The notes under the pieces: generated by a model
What the model saw: the letters and a program-made list of their open reading frames with translations, nothing else
What the model was told of the DNA's origin: nothing
Database searches by the model: none
In this document: one piece after another, positions 43,253 through 51,145 of the stretch
Layout of the letters: the number at the start of each line of letters is the position of its first letter
Numbering within the stretch: position 1 is the first letter of the stretch
Position numbers and translations under genes: made by a program
From: Allomuricauda sp.
GTDB taxonomy: Bacteria; Bacteroidota; Bacteroidia; Flavobacteriales; Flavobacteriaceae
Assembly (NCBI GenBank): GCA_003712125.1
Contig: RHLF01000002.1
Coordinates: forward strand, 620,001-684,000
DNA length: 64,000 nucleotides
Reading direction: 5' to 3'

Positions 43253-43963
43253 ATGGAAGTACTTATAGTAAAGAATAAACAGGAGGTCGCAGAGGCCTTT
43301 TCAGCCTATTTTGTTGACTTGGTTGAAGGAAAAGATTCCTTTCATGTCGCTTTGTCGGGCGGCAGTACACCAAAAATTGTTTTTGATGTTTTGGCCGAGA
43401 AATTTGGAAATTCAGTGGTCTGGTCTCGAATACATTTTTATTGGGGTGATGAGCGCTGTGTTGCTCCTGATGATGAACAGAGCAATTATAAAATGACGGT
43501 TGACCATTTGTTCTCGAAAATCGAAATTCCCCAGGAGAATATTCACCGCATCTTGGGAGAGGCGGAGCCAGTGGGTGAGGCCATGCGCTATGCCAATCTT
43601 CTTGAGATCAACTTGGATAGGGTAGAAGGAATACCCCAATTTGACTTGGTGATACTGGGGATGGGCGATGATGGTCATACGGCTTCCATATTCCCACATG
43701 AGATCAATTTGTGGCAAGCAGACGATCAGTGTGTGGTGGCCACACATCCTGATTCCGGACAAAAAAGGGTTTCCATTACTGGTAAGGTCATCAATACCGC
43801 TAAAGAAGTGGCTTTTTTGGTGACGGGTACCGGAAAGGCCCAAAAGGTTGATGAAATACACAACCAAAAAGCAGGTTACGAAAAATACCCAGCTTCCTTG
43901 GTGCACCCCGATTCGGGAAGGCTATTGTGGTTTATGGATCAAGAGGCGGCATCAGACCTATAA
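43253..43963 (+). CDS. pgl: 6-phosphogluconolactonase
   Basis: Second step of the oxidative pentose phosphate pathway, hydrolysing 6-phosphogluconolactone. The 236-residue DevB/SOL-type protein has LSGGSTPKIVFDVLAE near residue 35, HFYWGDERCVAPDD near 65, and the catalytic loop LGMGDDGHTASIFPH near 140. It starts one base after zwf. Its 3' end overlaps the convergent rmuC by 6 bases. Confidence 0.96.
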   Translation: MEVLIVKNKQEVAEAFSAYFVDLVEGKDSFHVALSGGSTPKIVFDVLAEKFGNSVVWSRIHFYWGDERCVAPDDEQSNYKMTVDHLFSKIEIPQENIHRILGEAEPVGEAMRYANLLEINLDRVEGIPQFDLVILGMGDDGHTASIFPHEINLWQADDQCVVATHPDSGQKRVSITGKVINTAKEVAFLVTGTGKAQKVDEIHNQKAGYEKYPASLVHPDSGRLLWFMDQEAASDL

Positions 43964-45334
43964 ATTAAGTTTGGGCTGCTCCTCTTCTGTTTCAATGTTA
44001 ATTTGCGGATCTAGCGATGCATCTTCTTCAGCACGCTTTAAAATATTCTCAGGAATAGATTTTTTTGCCTTGGCACCCATTTTTTTCAATCGTTCGATGC
44101 TGGTAACAATATTTCCACGGCCCTCAACCAACTTGTTCATAGCTCCACGGTATTCATTTTTGGCCTCATCCATTTTTTTGCCAACTCGGGTCAAATCAGA
44201 AACAAAACCCTCGAACTTATCATAGAGGGCTCCCGCCTGGCGGGCAATTTCAATGGCATTTTTTTGTTGCTTTTCATTGCTCCACATGGTATCGATGGTC
44301 CGCAAAGTGGCTAAGAGGGTAGAAGGCGTCACTATGACGATGTTTTGCTCAAACGCCTTATTGTATAGGGAATTATCTTCATTTATAGCAATGGCAAAAG
44401 CGGGTTCGATGGGAACAAACATGAGTACAAAATCTGGACTCTCCATCTCGTATAGGTCTTCGTATTTTTTTGCCGAAAGCTGTTCGACATGTTTACGTAA
44501 CGAATTGATATGATCTTTTAAAAACTTGGCTTTGTCTTCCTCCTCGGTGTTAGTGAAACGTTCATAGTCGGTTAGGGACACCTTTGAATCGACAATCATT
44601 TTTTTTCCGTCGGGTAAATTGATGATAACGTCGGGCAATACGCGACTGCCATCCGCCAACTGAAAACTTTGTTGCACCGTATATTCACGATCTTTTTCCA
44701 AGCCTGATTTTTCGAGAACGCGTTCCAAGACCAATTCGCCCCAATTCCCCTGCATTTTGCTATCTCCCTTAAGGGCTTTGGTCAGGTTTTCCGCTTCTTG
44801 GGTGATTTTTAAATTTTGCTCTTGCAATAGGCGAAGTTGTTCTTTAAGGGCGGCATTGATGCCAAAACTTTGTTTTTGGTTTTCCTCTACCTTTTTTTCA
44901 AATTCCTTGATTTTTTTGTCCAAGGGAGTGAGAATGCTTTCAATATTGATTTTATTTTGTTTCGTGAACTTCTCGCTCTTTTCATCTAAGATTTTATTGG
45001 CTAGATTTTCGAACTCTTTGGTGAATTTCTCCTGCAGTTTTTCGACTTCCTCTTTTTGTTCGATGTTGATGCGTTCCAGATTCTCAAGGTCAGCTTGTTT
45101 GCGAACAAGTTGGTGACCGAGTTGTTCACGCTCGCTTTGTAGGTTGCGTTTCTCATCGGCTTCAACCAAGAGTTTTTCATTCAAAGTTTGCAAGGCGTTA
45201 TCCAATTGTTGTACCCGTTCTTTCCAAACACTTTCATCAGACTGCGTTTTTAATTTTTGGATATACATACCCAGGAATAATCCGATTCCGATTGCGGCGA
45301 TGCCAATGAGAATAAAGATAAGTTCGCTACCCAT
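43958..45334 (-). CDS. rmuC: DNA recombination protein RmuC
   Basis: A 458-residue membrane-anchored protein. One N-terminal helix (about 4-24) is followed by a long coiled coil (about 30-190) and a predicted PD-(D/E)xK nuclease-like RmuC domain, with MQGNWGELVLERVLE near 220 and LPDVIINLPDGKKMIVDSKV near 260. RmuC limits inversions at short inverted repeats in E. coli; the biochemical action is unclear. Its start lies 53 bases after the BtuD-like gene stop, so some read-through from the B12 operon is possible. Confidence 0.93.
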   Translation of the reverse strand: MGSELIFILIGIAAIGIGLFLGMYIQKLKTQSDESVWKERVQQLDNALQTLNEKLLVEADEKRNLQSEREQLGHQLVRKQADLENLERINIEQKEEVEKLQEKFTKEFENLANKILDEKSEKFTKQNKINIESILTPLDKKIKEFEKKVEENQKQSFGINAALKEQLRLLQEQNLKITQEAENLTKALKGDSKMQGNWGELVLERVLEKSGLEKDREYTVQQSFQLADGSRVLPDVIINLPDGKKMIVDSKVSLTDYERFTNTEEEDKAKFLKDHINSLRKHVEQLSAKKYEDLYEMESPDFVLMFVPIEPAFAIAINEDNSLYNKAFEQNIVIVTPSTLLATLRTIDTMWSNEKQQKNAIEIARQAGALYDKFEGFVSDLTRVGKKMDEAKNEYRGAMNKLVEGRGNIVTSIERLKKMGAKAKKSIPENILKRAEEDASLDPQINIETEEEQPKLNL

Positions 45335-45387
45335 TATTACGATTCTTCTGATAAAGATACTATTAAACTCATTCCAGTATTGGAAAA

Positions 45388-46158
45388 CTATTTGCTTATT
45401 TTAAAGGTACCTGAATTTGGGTCGAATTGGACCACCTCATGGGGAAATAACCTGGTGAAGCTTCCTTTGTCGATCAGTTCGGCGGTTGTACCGAATGGGT
45501 TTTCTGCACCATCAAGAATCAAAATTTTGTCGCACAGTTGAATGGCCAATTCAATTTCGTGGGAAGTGAAAAGAATTGTTTTCCCAAAATCATGTGCCAA
45601 ATCCTTGAGCAATTTTACAATATGAACCTTGTGATAAAGATCTAGATGGGTCGTTGGTTCGTCTAGCATTATAATAGGGGTATCTTGCGCCATGGCCCTG
45701 GCTATGAGAACACGTTGCAATTGCCCGTCGCTCAATTCATAGCATTTTTTGCCTTTCAATGCCTCGATTTGAAAAAGTTGCAGACATTCATTGATTTTAG
45801 TGACATCGTTGGCATTGAGCCTGCCCATCCAATTGGTATACGGCTGTCTGCCTAAGGCAATCAATTCCAACACGGTTAAATTGCGCGTGGCGATTGGATC
45901 TGTCAGCACCACACTGATGTTTTTTGCCAGCTCTTGGCTGCTAAGGGCAGTCAATTTATTTTGTCGAATCGAAATTTCTCCTTGAAGTTTAGGCTGCAAT
46001 CGGGCCAATGTTCGCAATAGGGTAGATTTGCCAATTCCATTTATGCCAACAACACCGCACAATTCACCCTCATTAAGTCCGAATTGGATGTTTTTCACGA
46101 TTGTTGTCTTACCATAACCAACCGCTAATTTTTCAACGCTAAGGAATTGATCTTTCAT
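45388..46158 (-). CDS. btuD: ABC transporter ATPase for cobalamin (BtuD-like)
   Basis: A 256-residue ATPase of the Fe-siderophore/B12 importer class. It has Walker A GINGIGKSTLLRTL, the signature LSDGQLQRVLIARA (Asp replacing the usual second Gly), Walker B IIMLDEPTTHLDL and the switch histidine in TSHEIE. The ATG at 46158 overlaps the permease stop by one base; 12 in-frame codons upstream lie within the permease gene. The family also serves heme and siderophores. The cobalamin riboswitch and BtuB next door decide for B12. Confidence 0.9.
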   Translation of the reverse strand: MKDQFLSVEKLAVGYGKTTIVKNIQFGLNEGELCGVVGINGIGKSTLLRTLARLQPKLQGEISIRQNKLTALSSQELAKNISVVLTDPIATRNLTVLELIALGRQPYTNWMGRLNANDVTKINECLQLFQIEALKGKKCYELSDGQLQRVLIARAMAQDTPIIMLDEPTTHLDLYHKVHIVKLLKDLAHDFGKTILFTSHEIELAIQLCDKILILDGAENPFGTTAELIDKGSFTRLFPHEVVQFDPNSGTFKISK

Positions 46159-47189
46159 CAGAAAATTAGTTTTCTTTTTCTTACCAATAACCAAATAACC
46201 ACTGGTGCCCCAACAATGGATGTAATGGCATTAATAGGTAAAACAATGGTGGCGCTCGGCAATTGAGCCAAGGTGTCACACAGGAGCATTAAAATAGCCC
46301 CGTATAGCATAACCGCGGGAAGCAATACACGATGCTCCGTAGTGTCAAAGATTTGTCGTGTCAAATGGGGAACAGCAAGTCCTACAAATGCTATAGGCCC
46401 AGCGAATGCCGTAACTCCACCCGCCAGAAGCCCAGCAGCGATGATGATCCAAAGTCTTGATCTTTTAAGTGGAACGCCCAAACTCTTGGCATAATTTTCT
46501 CCAAGCAAATAGGCATTGAGGTATTTTACCAAGAACAGTGCAATCAAAAACCCTATGACAGTTATCCCCAATAATATTGAGATTTGCGGCCACGAAAGGT
46601 TGCCGACGCTGCCAAAAGACCAAAAGATAAACCGTTGCAGTTGTTCGGCATCTGAAAAATAGGCCAACACCCCTACCAATGCGGAGGTAATACTGCCGAA
46701 CATTAACCCAATGATAAGCAGGGCCATGGTATCCCTGACATAGTTGGCAACTAAAATAACCACAAGCAATACCAGAAAACTGCCTAAACTTGCCGCCAAG
46801 GCCAGCGCTATACTACTGGCTAATCCATAAATAACCAGCCCTGAGAAAAGAGAAGCTCCCATCAGCAGCAGTGCGGCTCCCAGACTTGCGCCAGAACTGA
46901 TACCCAGCACAAACGGACCGGCCAAGGGGTTGCGAAAAAGTGTCTGCATAAGCAGTCCACTCACAGCGAGACCACTCCCCACAAGTATTGCGGTTATCGC
47001 TTTGGGAATCCGATAATCTGTTATGATATAAAGCCATGACTCATTTTCAATGCTACCTTTAAAAATGGCCCTTAAGACCGTTGGAAACGGGATGCTTACA
47101 GAACCTAGGCTGATGTTTAGCAAAAGGCTAAGCACCAGTGCAATAAAAAGCACAACAAACGATATGCGATATGACTTGCTACGCCTCAC
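46158..47189 (-). CDS. btuC: ABC transporter permease for cobalamin (BtuC-like, FecCD family)
   Basis: A 343-residue permease with about ten membrane helices. FecCD-family stretches are TAILVGSGLAVSGLLMQTLFRNPLAGPFVLGISSGA (about 60-95) and GPIAFVGLAVPHLTRQ near residue 265. It starts with GTG at 47189, overlapping the stop of the binding-protein gene by 4 bases (GTGA), which supports this start. It is the middle gene of the btuF-btuC-btuD run. Confidence 0.91.
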   Translation of the reverse strand: MRRSKSYRISFVVLFIALVLSLLLNISLGSVSIPFPTVLRAIFKGSIENESWLYIITDYRIPKAITAILVGSGLAVSGLLMQTLFRNPLAGPFVLGISSGASLGAALLLMGASLFSGLVIYGLASSIALALAASLGSFLVLLVVILVANYVRDTMALLIIGLMFGSITSALVGVLAYFSDAEQLQRFIFWSFGSVGNLSWPQISILLGITVIGFLIALFLVKYLNAYLLGENYAKSLGVPLKRSRLWIIIAAGLLAGGVTAFAGPIAFVGLAVPHLTRQIFDTTEHRVLLPAVMLYGAILMLLCDTLAQLPSATIVLPINAITSIVGAPVVIWLLVRKRKLIF

Positions 47190-48352
47190 CTTTGTAACGG
47201 CTTAAAAAAATGGGGTTCGTAGTTCGGCAACAAGTCGGGATGAAAAATGGCTACTAAGTCCTTTAACACCAGGTCAGGGCGCTGTGGAGCCAATTCGTAA
47301 TACAGTAGCCCACCGGTAGCGCCTTTGGTTGATGCAAAGGAAAAAATAGTATGATTTTTGTACGCTTTGAATCGTGAATAATGCGGACTCGCATCCTGCA
47401 TTGCGCTGTAAGCGGTAAATTGGGAAGGAGAAATCCAGATATCAGCATTTTGACCCTTCTCTAATACAGCTTCCAAGCCTAAGGAAAGACTCCCCGTCCC
47501 TTTAGAATCACTCCATAAATAATTGGCATTGGCATCCCTTAAAAATTGGCTGGCCCAACTTTCTCCAGCCGGCAGGTACCAGACATCTTTATACAGTGCA
47601 CCACTTAGAACTGTCGGTGATGAGGAAGCCTTTTTGGCTATGTTTTTTATTTCTAGATAGGAGGTTTCGATTTGGTCAAAGATTTCTGAGGCTTCTTTTT
47701 CCTTGCCCAATAAGGCTCCGAAAAATTTGATCCACTCCGCTTTGCCCAGAGGTGTGTGTTCGGTCCAATCGCCATTGTAAACCACAGGAATTTTGGCATT
47801 TTCAAGAGTTTGATACACAGGATTTTGGTTATCGATGGCAAATCCCACTACCAAATCAGGCCGCATTTCCAATACCAATTCCGTGTTAAGACTTTCGTTA
47901 CGCCCCAATTCTTTTATCTTGCCCTGTTCAATGAAACTGCGGGCCTTGTTAGAGGAAATATATTTGGTATCTGGAAACCCTTTCAGACGTTCTAAACTAG
48001 TTAAACTTTCCAAGGCCGGAATATGGGTAGTTGAGGTAACTACCAAATCATGAATTGGGACAGGAATAATGGCATCATAGGCATCGGAAGGTAGCGTAAT
48101 GGTTGCTAAATTCTTTTTAGGAACAAGGGCGTATGTAAATTCCCTATCACTATCTGGCCATGGATTTGAAATCTTCAAAATTGTAAAACCATTGTTTTTT
48201 TCAAGGGAAAATCCTTTGGCATACCGTACCAATTCTTTTGATGATTCCTTGGTGTATTCTAGTGAAGATGTCGTTTCTTTTGCCTTCTCAGTACATGATA
48301 GAAACGTGAATGACAAAAAAATGAACGGGAGTACGGCCCTAAATAATTTCAT
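47186..48352 (-). CDS. btuF: Cobalamin-binding lipoprotein of the ABC importer (BtuF-like)
   Basis: A 388-residue periplasmic binding protein anchored by a lipobox (SFTFLSC, Cys at about 20). It belongs to the helical-backbone metal/B12-binding class, with two lobes joined by a long helix (EASEIFDQIETSYLEIKNIAKK, about 205-230). The pattern DAIIPVPIHDLVVTSTTHIPAL is typical of this Bacteroidota branch. It receives B12 brought in by BtuB and passes it to BtuC/BtuD. Its start is divergent from the B12 riboswitch. Confidence 0.88.
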   Translation of the reverse strand: MKLFRAVLPFIFLSFTFLSCTEKAKETTSSLEYTKESSKELVRYAKGFSLEKNNGFTILKISNPWPDSDREFTYALVPKKNLATITLPSDAYDAIIPVPIHDLVVTSTTHIPALESLTSLERLKGFPDTKYISSNKARSFIEQGKIKELGRNESLNTELVLEMRPDLVVGFAIDNQNPVYQTLENAKIPVVYNGDWTEHTPLGKAEWIKFFGALLGKEKEASEIFDQIETSYLEIKNIAKKASSSPTVLSGALYKDVWYLPAGESWASQFLRDANANYLWSDSKGTGSLSLGLEAVLEKGQNADIWISPSQFTAYSAMQDASPHYSRFKAYKNHTIFSFASTKGATGGLLYYELAPQRPDLVLKDLVAIFHPDLLPNYEPHFFKPLQR

Positions 48353-48356
48353 GTTC

Positions 48357-48364
48357 CAAAAGTA
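48357..48364 (-). promoter_or_regulatory. Weak -7 box candidate for the btuFCD run
   Basis: TACTTTTG on the minus strand ends only 5 bases before the btuF ATG. If used, the message would be almost leaderless. No -33 TTG. Confidence 0.25.
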
Positions 48365-48395
48365 GCATATTCCCTAAAATCGTTAATTTCGCATC

Positions 48396-48591
48396 GAATT
48401 TTGGTTTCTGAAGAGAAAATCTGAAGAATTAAAAGGGAATCCGGTGCAAATCCGGAACTGTTCCCGCAACTGTAAGCATATGCAGTGCCAACTGCATTCC
48501 ATTTTAATGGATTGTTATTTCTTCGGGCCACTGTCCTAATCCGATGGGAAGGCCAAATAACAAATGATAAGTCAGGAGACCTGCCAAATTC
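48396..48591 (+). ncRNA. Cobalamin (adenosylcobalamin-type) riboswitch
   Basis: The aptamer fills most of the 316-base gene-free gap. The core GGGAATCCGGTGCAAATCCGG begins at 48435 and continues with AACTG-CCCGCAACTGTAAG. The B12 box AGTCAGGAGACCTGCC is at 48570-48585. The closing stem P1 can form between GAATTTTGG (48396-48404) and CCAAATTC (48584-48591). It precedes btuB on the plus strand by 77 bases and should reduce btuB expression when B12 is plentiful. No U-tract terminator follows, so control is more likely at translation. Confidence 0.95.
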
Positions 48592-48627
48592 AAACATTTA
48601 GTGTTAAACTTTCGGGATAAAAGTTAG

Positions 48628-48642
48628 CATACGTTTCGTATG
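48628..48642 (+). promoter_or_regulatory. Hairpin between riboswitch and btuB (candidate expression platform)
   Basis: CATACG-TTT-CGTATG forms a perfect 6-bp stem 26 bases ahead of the btuB ATG. It has no U-tract, so it is not a terminator. It may be part of the riboswitch output, but no partner strand in the aptamer was identified. Confidence 0.35.
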
Positions 48643-48668
48643 AACATTCCGAGCAACCTTATTAAAAA

Positions 48669-50543
48669 ATGAAGAAAAGGTTACTTGGGCCATTGGCAGG
48701 ATTCTGTTTTTGTCAAGCCCTAAGCGCACAACAGGTGCAAAATGATTCCACCCAATTACAAACGTTGGATGAAGTGGTCGTTACAGATTCGCGATTTGCC
48801 TTAAAGCGCGAAAATTCAGGTAAAACGGTAATTAAAATTGATGCTGAAGAGATTACTCGAAATTACGGAAAGTCAGTCGCCCAGCTGATCAGTAACAAAA
48901 GTGGTATTGCCATTAATGGGAGTAGGAGTCAAGCTGGCCAAAATATTTCTGTCTTTGCCCGAGGCGGGAACAACAGACAGGTTCTGGTATTAATTGATGG
49001 CGTTCAAGTAAGTGACCCCTCCAATGTGAATGCAGAATTTGACCTACGACAACTGAACTTATCACAGATCGAATCCATAGAAATCATCAAAGGGGCTTCC
49101 AGTACACTTTATGGAAATGCAGCGGCAACTGCAGTTATTAGCATAACCACCAAGAAGAGCGAGGTGGATGGCGTGCGCGTGCAGACGATTTCTACTTTGG
49201 GCACCAACCAATCGCAAGAAGATGACACCTATAGACTTGCTGATTTTTCCAACACCGTGAACATTGCACTCAAAAATGAAAAGTTTTCAGCATTGGTATC
49301 TGGAGGACACCAATTTACTGACGGTCTTTCTGCTGCCATTGGTGAAGAGTCGGATGCATTTTCAAGAATTAATGGCAATCTAAAGTTGGGGTATCAAGTA
49401 TCAAAACAATTTCAGCTTGGCTTAGCTGCATTTTACGATAAATATGACGCAGATTTTGACAATGGCTTTCCTATCGAAGACGCCAATTTTAAATCCAATA
49501 GCGAACAATCTCGTTTCGTATTTTCTAGTTCCTATAAGTACGGCAAAGGAGGGCTTTATTTAAATGCTGCCTTTTCTTCCATTACACGTAGTTTTGAATC
49601 TGAATTTCCATCAGCCTTCGATTCAGAGTCACTCACCTTTGATTTGTACAACAAATATGTCTTCTCAGAACGTTTTTATACCATCATCGGATTAAATGTA
49701 ATTAAGCACCAAACCGAATTCAACCAAACGGAAGAAGCTACCACCATTGATCCCTATTTTAATGGTGTCTGGGTCTCAGACTTTGGCCTTAACGTGAATG
49801 CGGGGGCACGTTTGAACAACCATAGCGAATACGGTACCAACTTGATTTATAATTTGAATCCATCGTACCGTCTGAATGTGGGTAAGGGGTACTTAAAACT
49901 CTTTGGTTCTTATGCCACTTCCTTTATAGCACCCAACCTTTCACAACTCTTTGGACCGTTTGGACCCAATCCTGATTTAGATCCAGAGGAGAATACCACT
50001 CTTGAAGGGGGAGTGGAATACCGTCCGTCTTCGGCCTTACGAATAAGCGCCTTGTATTTTAATCGGGATGAAGAAAATCGAATCCAGTTTGTAACTATAG
50101 ATCCGACCACTTTTGAAAGTCAATATCGAAACATTGCAGGGTCGGTTATTTTTAATGGAATTGAGGTGGAATTGGAGGTGAAGCCCATCGAAGACCTTTC
50201 ATTCACCGCGAATTACACCTATACCAAGGCCGAGGAAGGGCTTGCCCTGCGAATCCCTGAGTCTGTTTTCAATGCGCAACTGGGCTACCAGTTTAGCGAG
50301 CGAACCTTCGCATCCCTCTCGTTCCAGCAAACATCGGACCGCGAGGATATAGACTTTGCAACGTTTGAGAATGTCACTCTTGATAGTTACAGTGTTTTGG
50401 ATGCCTATATCAGCCATCGGTTCAACAACAGACTTAGTGCCTTTTTGACCTTGGAAAATATTGCGAATTCGGATTATTTGGAAATTTTTGATTTTACGAC
50501 ACGAGGAAGGAACTTTAGATTGGGCTTTCAGCTAAGCCTCTAA
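48669..50543 (+). CDS. btuB: TonB-dependent outer-membrane cobalamin receptor (BtuB-like)
   Basis: A 624-residue outer-membrane receptor with a signal peptide (1-20). The TonB box region is LDEVVVTDSR near residue 32, the plug domain spans about 45-160 (VLVLIDGVQVSDPS and SIEIIKGASSTLYGNAAATAVI), and a 22-strand-type barrel follows to the C-terminus (NFRLGFQLSL). It imports B12 using energy from TonB/ExbB/ExbD. The riboswitch directly upstream and the btuFCD genes on the other side fix the substrate as a corrinoid. Confidence 0.95.
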   Translation: MKKRLLGPLAGFCFCQALSAQQVQNDSTQLQTLDEVVVTDSRFALKRENSGKTVIKIDAEEITRNYGKSVAQLISNKSGIAINGSRSQAGQNISVFARGGNNRQVLVLIDGVQVSDPSNVNAEFDLRQLNLSQIESIEIIKGASSTLYGNAAATAVISITTKKSEVDGVRVQTISTLGTNQSQEDDTYRLADFSNTVNIALKNEKFSALVSGGHQFTDGLSAAIGEESDAFSRINGNLKLGYQVSKQFQLGLAAFYDKYDADFDNGFPIEDANFKSNSEQSRFVFSSSYKYGKGGLYLNAAFSSITRSFESEFPSAFDSESLTFDLYNKYVFSERFYTIIGLNVIKHQTEFNQTEEATTIDPYFNGVWVSDFGLNVNAGARLNNHSEYGTNLIYNLNPSYRLNVGKGYLKLFGSYATSFIAPNLSQLFGPFGPNPDLDPEENTTLEGGVEYRPSSALRISALYFNRDEENRIQFVTIDPTTFESQYRNIAGSVIFNGIEVELEVKPIEDLSFTANYTYTKAEEGLALRIPESVFNAQLGYQFSERTFASLSFQQTSDREDIDFATFENVTLDSYSVLDAYISHRFNNRLSAFLTLENIANSDYLEIFDFTTRGRNFRLGFQLSL

Positions 50544-50595
50544 ATCGATTTCGAAATTAAAACGTAATCGTTGAATTAAATTGACAAATACGATC

Positions 50596-51084
50596 ATGGT
50601 TAAAAACAAAAAGTATTTATCTCCCTTATTGTGTTGGGATATCTATTCCGTTTATTTTGATTCGTTGATTGCAGGTTCAAAATCAAATGGGGACGTAAAT
50701 CAATTACAATCAATTATTGGTCGCCAATTGGAAGGCTGGATCATTGATGAAATAAAATTGGAAGCTTACGATGCCCTAGTGGTTACTGACGCCCTGCAAA
50801 AAATACAATGGGTCAGCGACGGATTCTCAAAAATGACCGGATATTCCAAGTCCTTTGCGATTGGTAAATCGCCCCATTTCCTACAAGGGGCGAAAACCAC
50901 TGAAAGCTCAAAAAATGCCATTCGTAAAGGATTGAAAAATGGGGGACAGTTCACCCAATCCGTCTATAATTATCGGAAAAACGGCGCGGAATACCTATGT
51001 CAAATTAAACTTATACCAATACTTGGCAAAGAAGATGGAGTAACCCACTATTTGGCCTTGGAAAGAGAGCTTAAGGCAGCTTAG
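50596..51084 (+). CDS. Stand-alone PAS protein, LOV-like but without the photoactive cysteine
   Basis: A 162-residue cytoplasmic protein. The N-terminal 60 residues are helical without known motif. A single PAS domain (about 62-158) follows, with WVSDGFSKMTGYSKSFAIGKSP, HFLQGAKT and YNYRKNGAEY. The order matches LOV domains, in which the flavin-linked cysteine lies in GxNCRFLQG. Here the stretch is GKSPHFLQG, so the cysteine is replaced by proline, and light-driven adduct formation should be impossible. No output domain is attached. The ATG at 50596 is preferred to an in-frame TTG five codons upstream. It follows btuB by 52 bases on the same strand and ends at a strong terminator. Confidence 0.85.
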   Translation: MVKNKKYLSPLLCWDIYSVYFDSLIAGSKSNGDVNQLQSIIGRQLEGWIIDEIKLEAYDALVVTDALQKIQWVSDGFSKMTGYSKSFAIGKSPHFLQGAKTTESSKNAIRKGLKNGGQFTQSVYNYRKNGAEYLCQIKLIPILGKEDGVTHYLALERELKAA

Positions 51085-51111
51085 TGGTAATTTTTAGAAG
51101 CTAATTAGGAT

Positions 51112-51145
51112 AAAAAAAAGCGGCCTTTTGGCCGCTTTAGTTTTT
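51112..51145. terminator. Bidirectional terminator between the PAS and S41 genes
   Basis: AAGCGGCC (51118-51125), loop TTTT, GGCCGCTT. An A-run precedes it and a T-rich run follows, so it serves the PAS gene and the convergent S41 gene, whose stop codon touches its right edge. Confidence 0.9.

Noticed and set aside
48628-48642. Hairpin read as a riboswitch terminator
   Set aside because: No U-tract follows the 6-bp stem.
50596-51084. A functional blue-light LOV receptor
   Set aside because: The flavin-binding cysteine position holds proline, so the normal photocycle is not possible.
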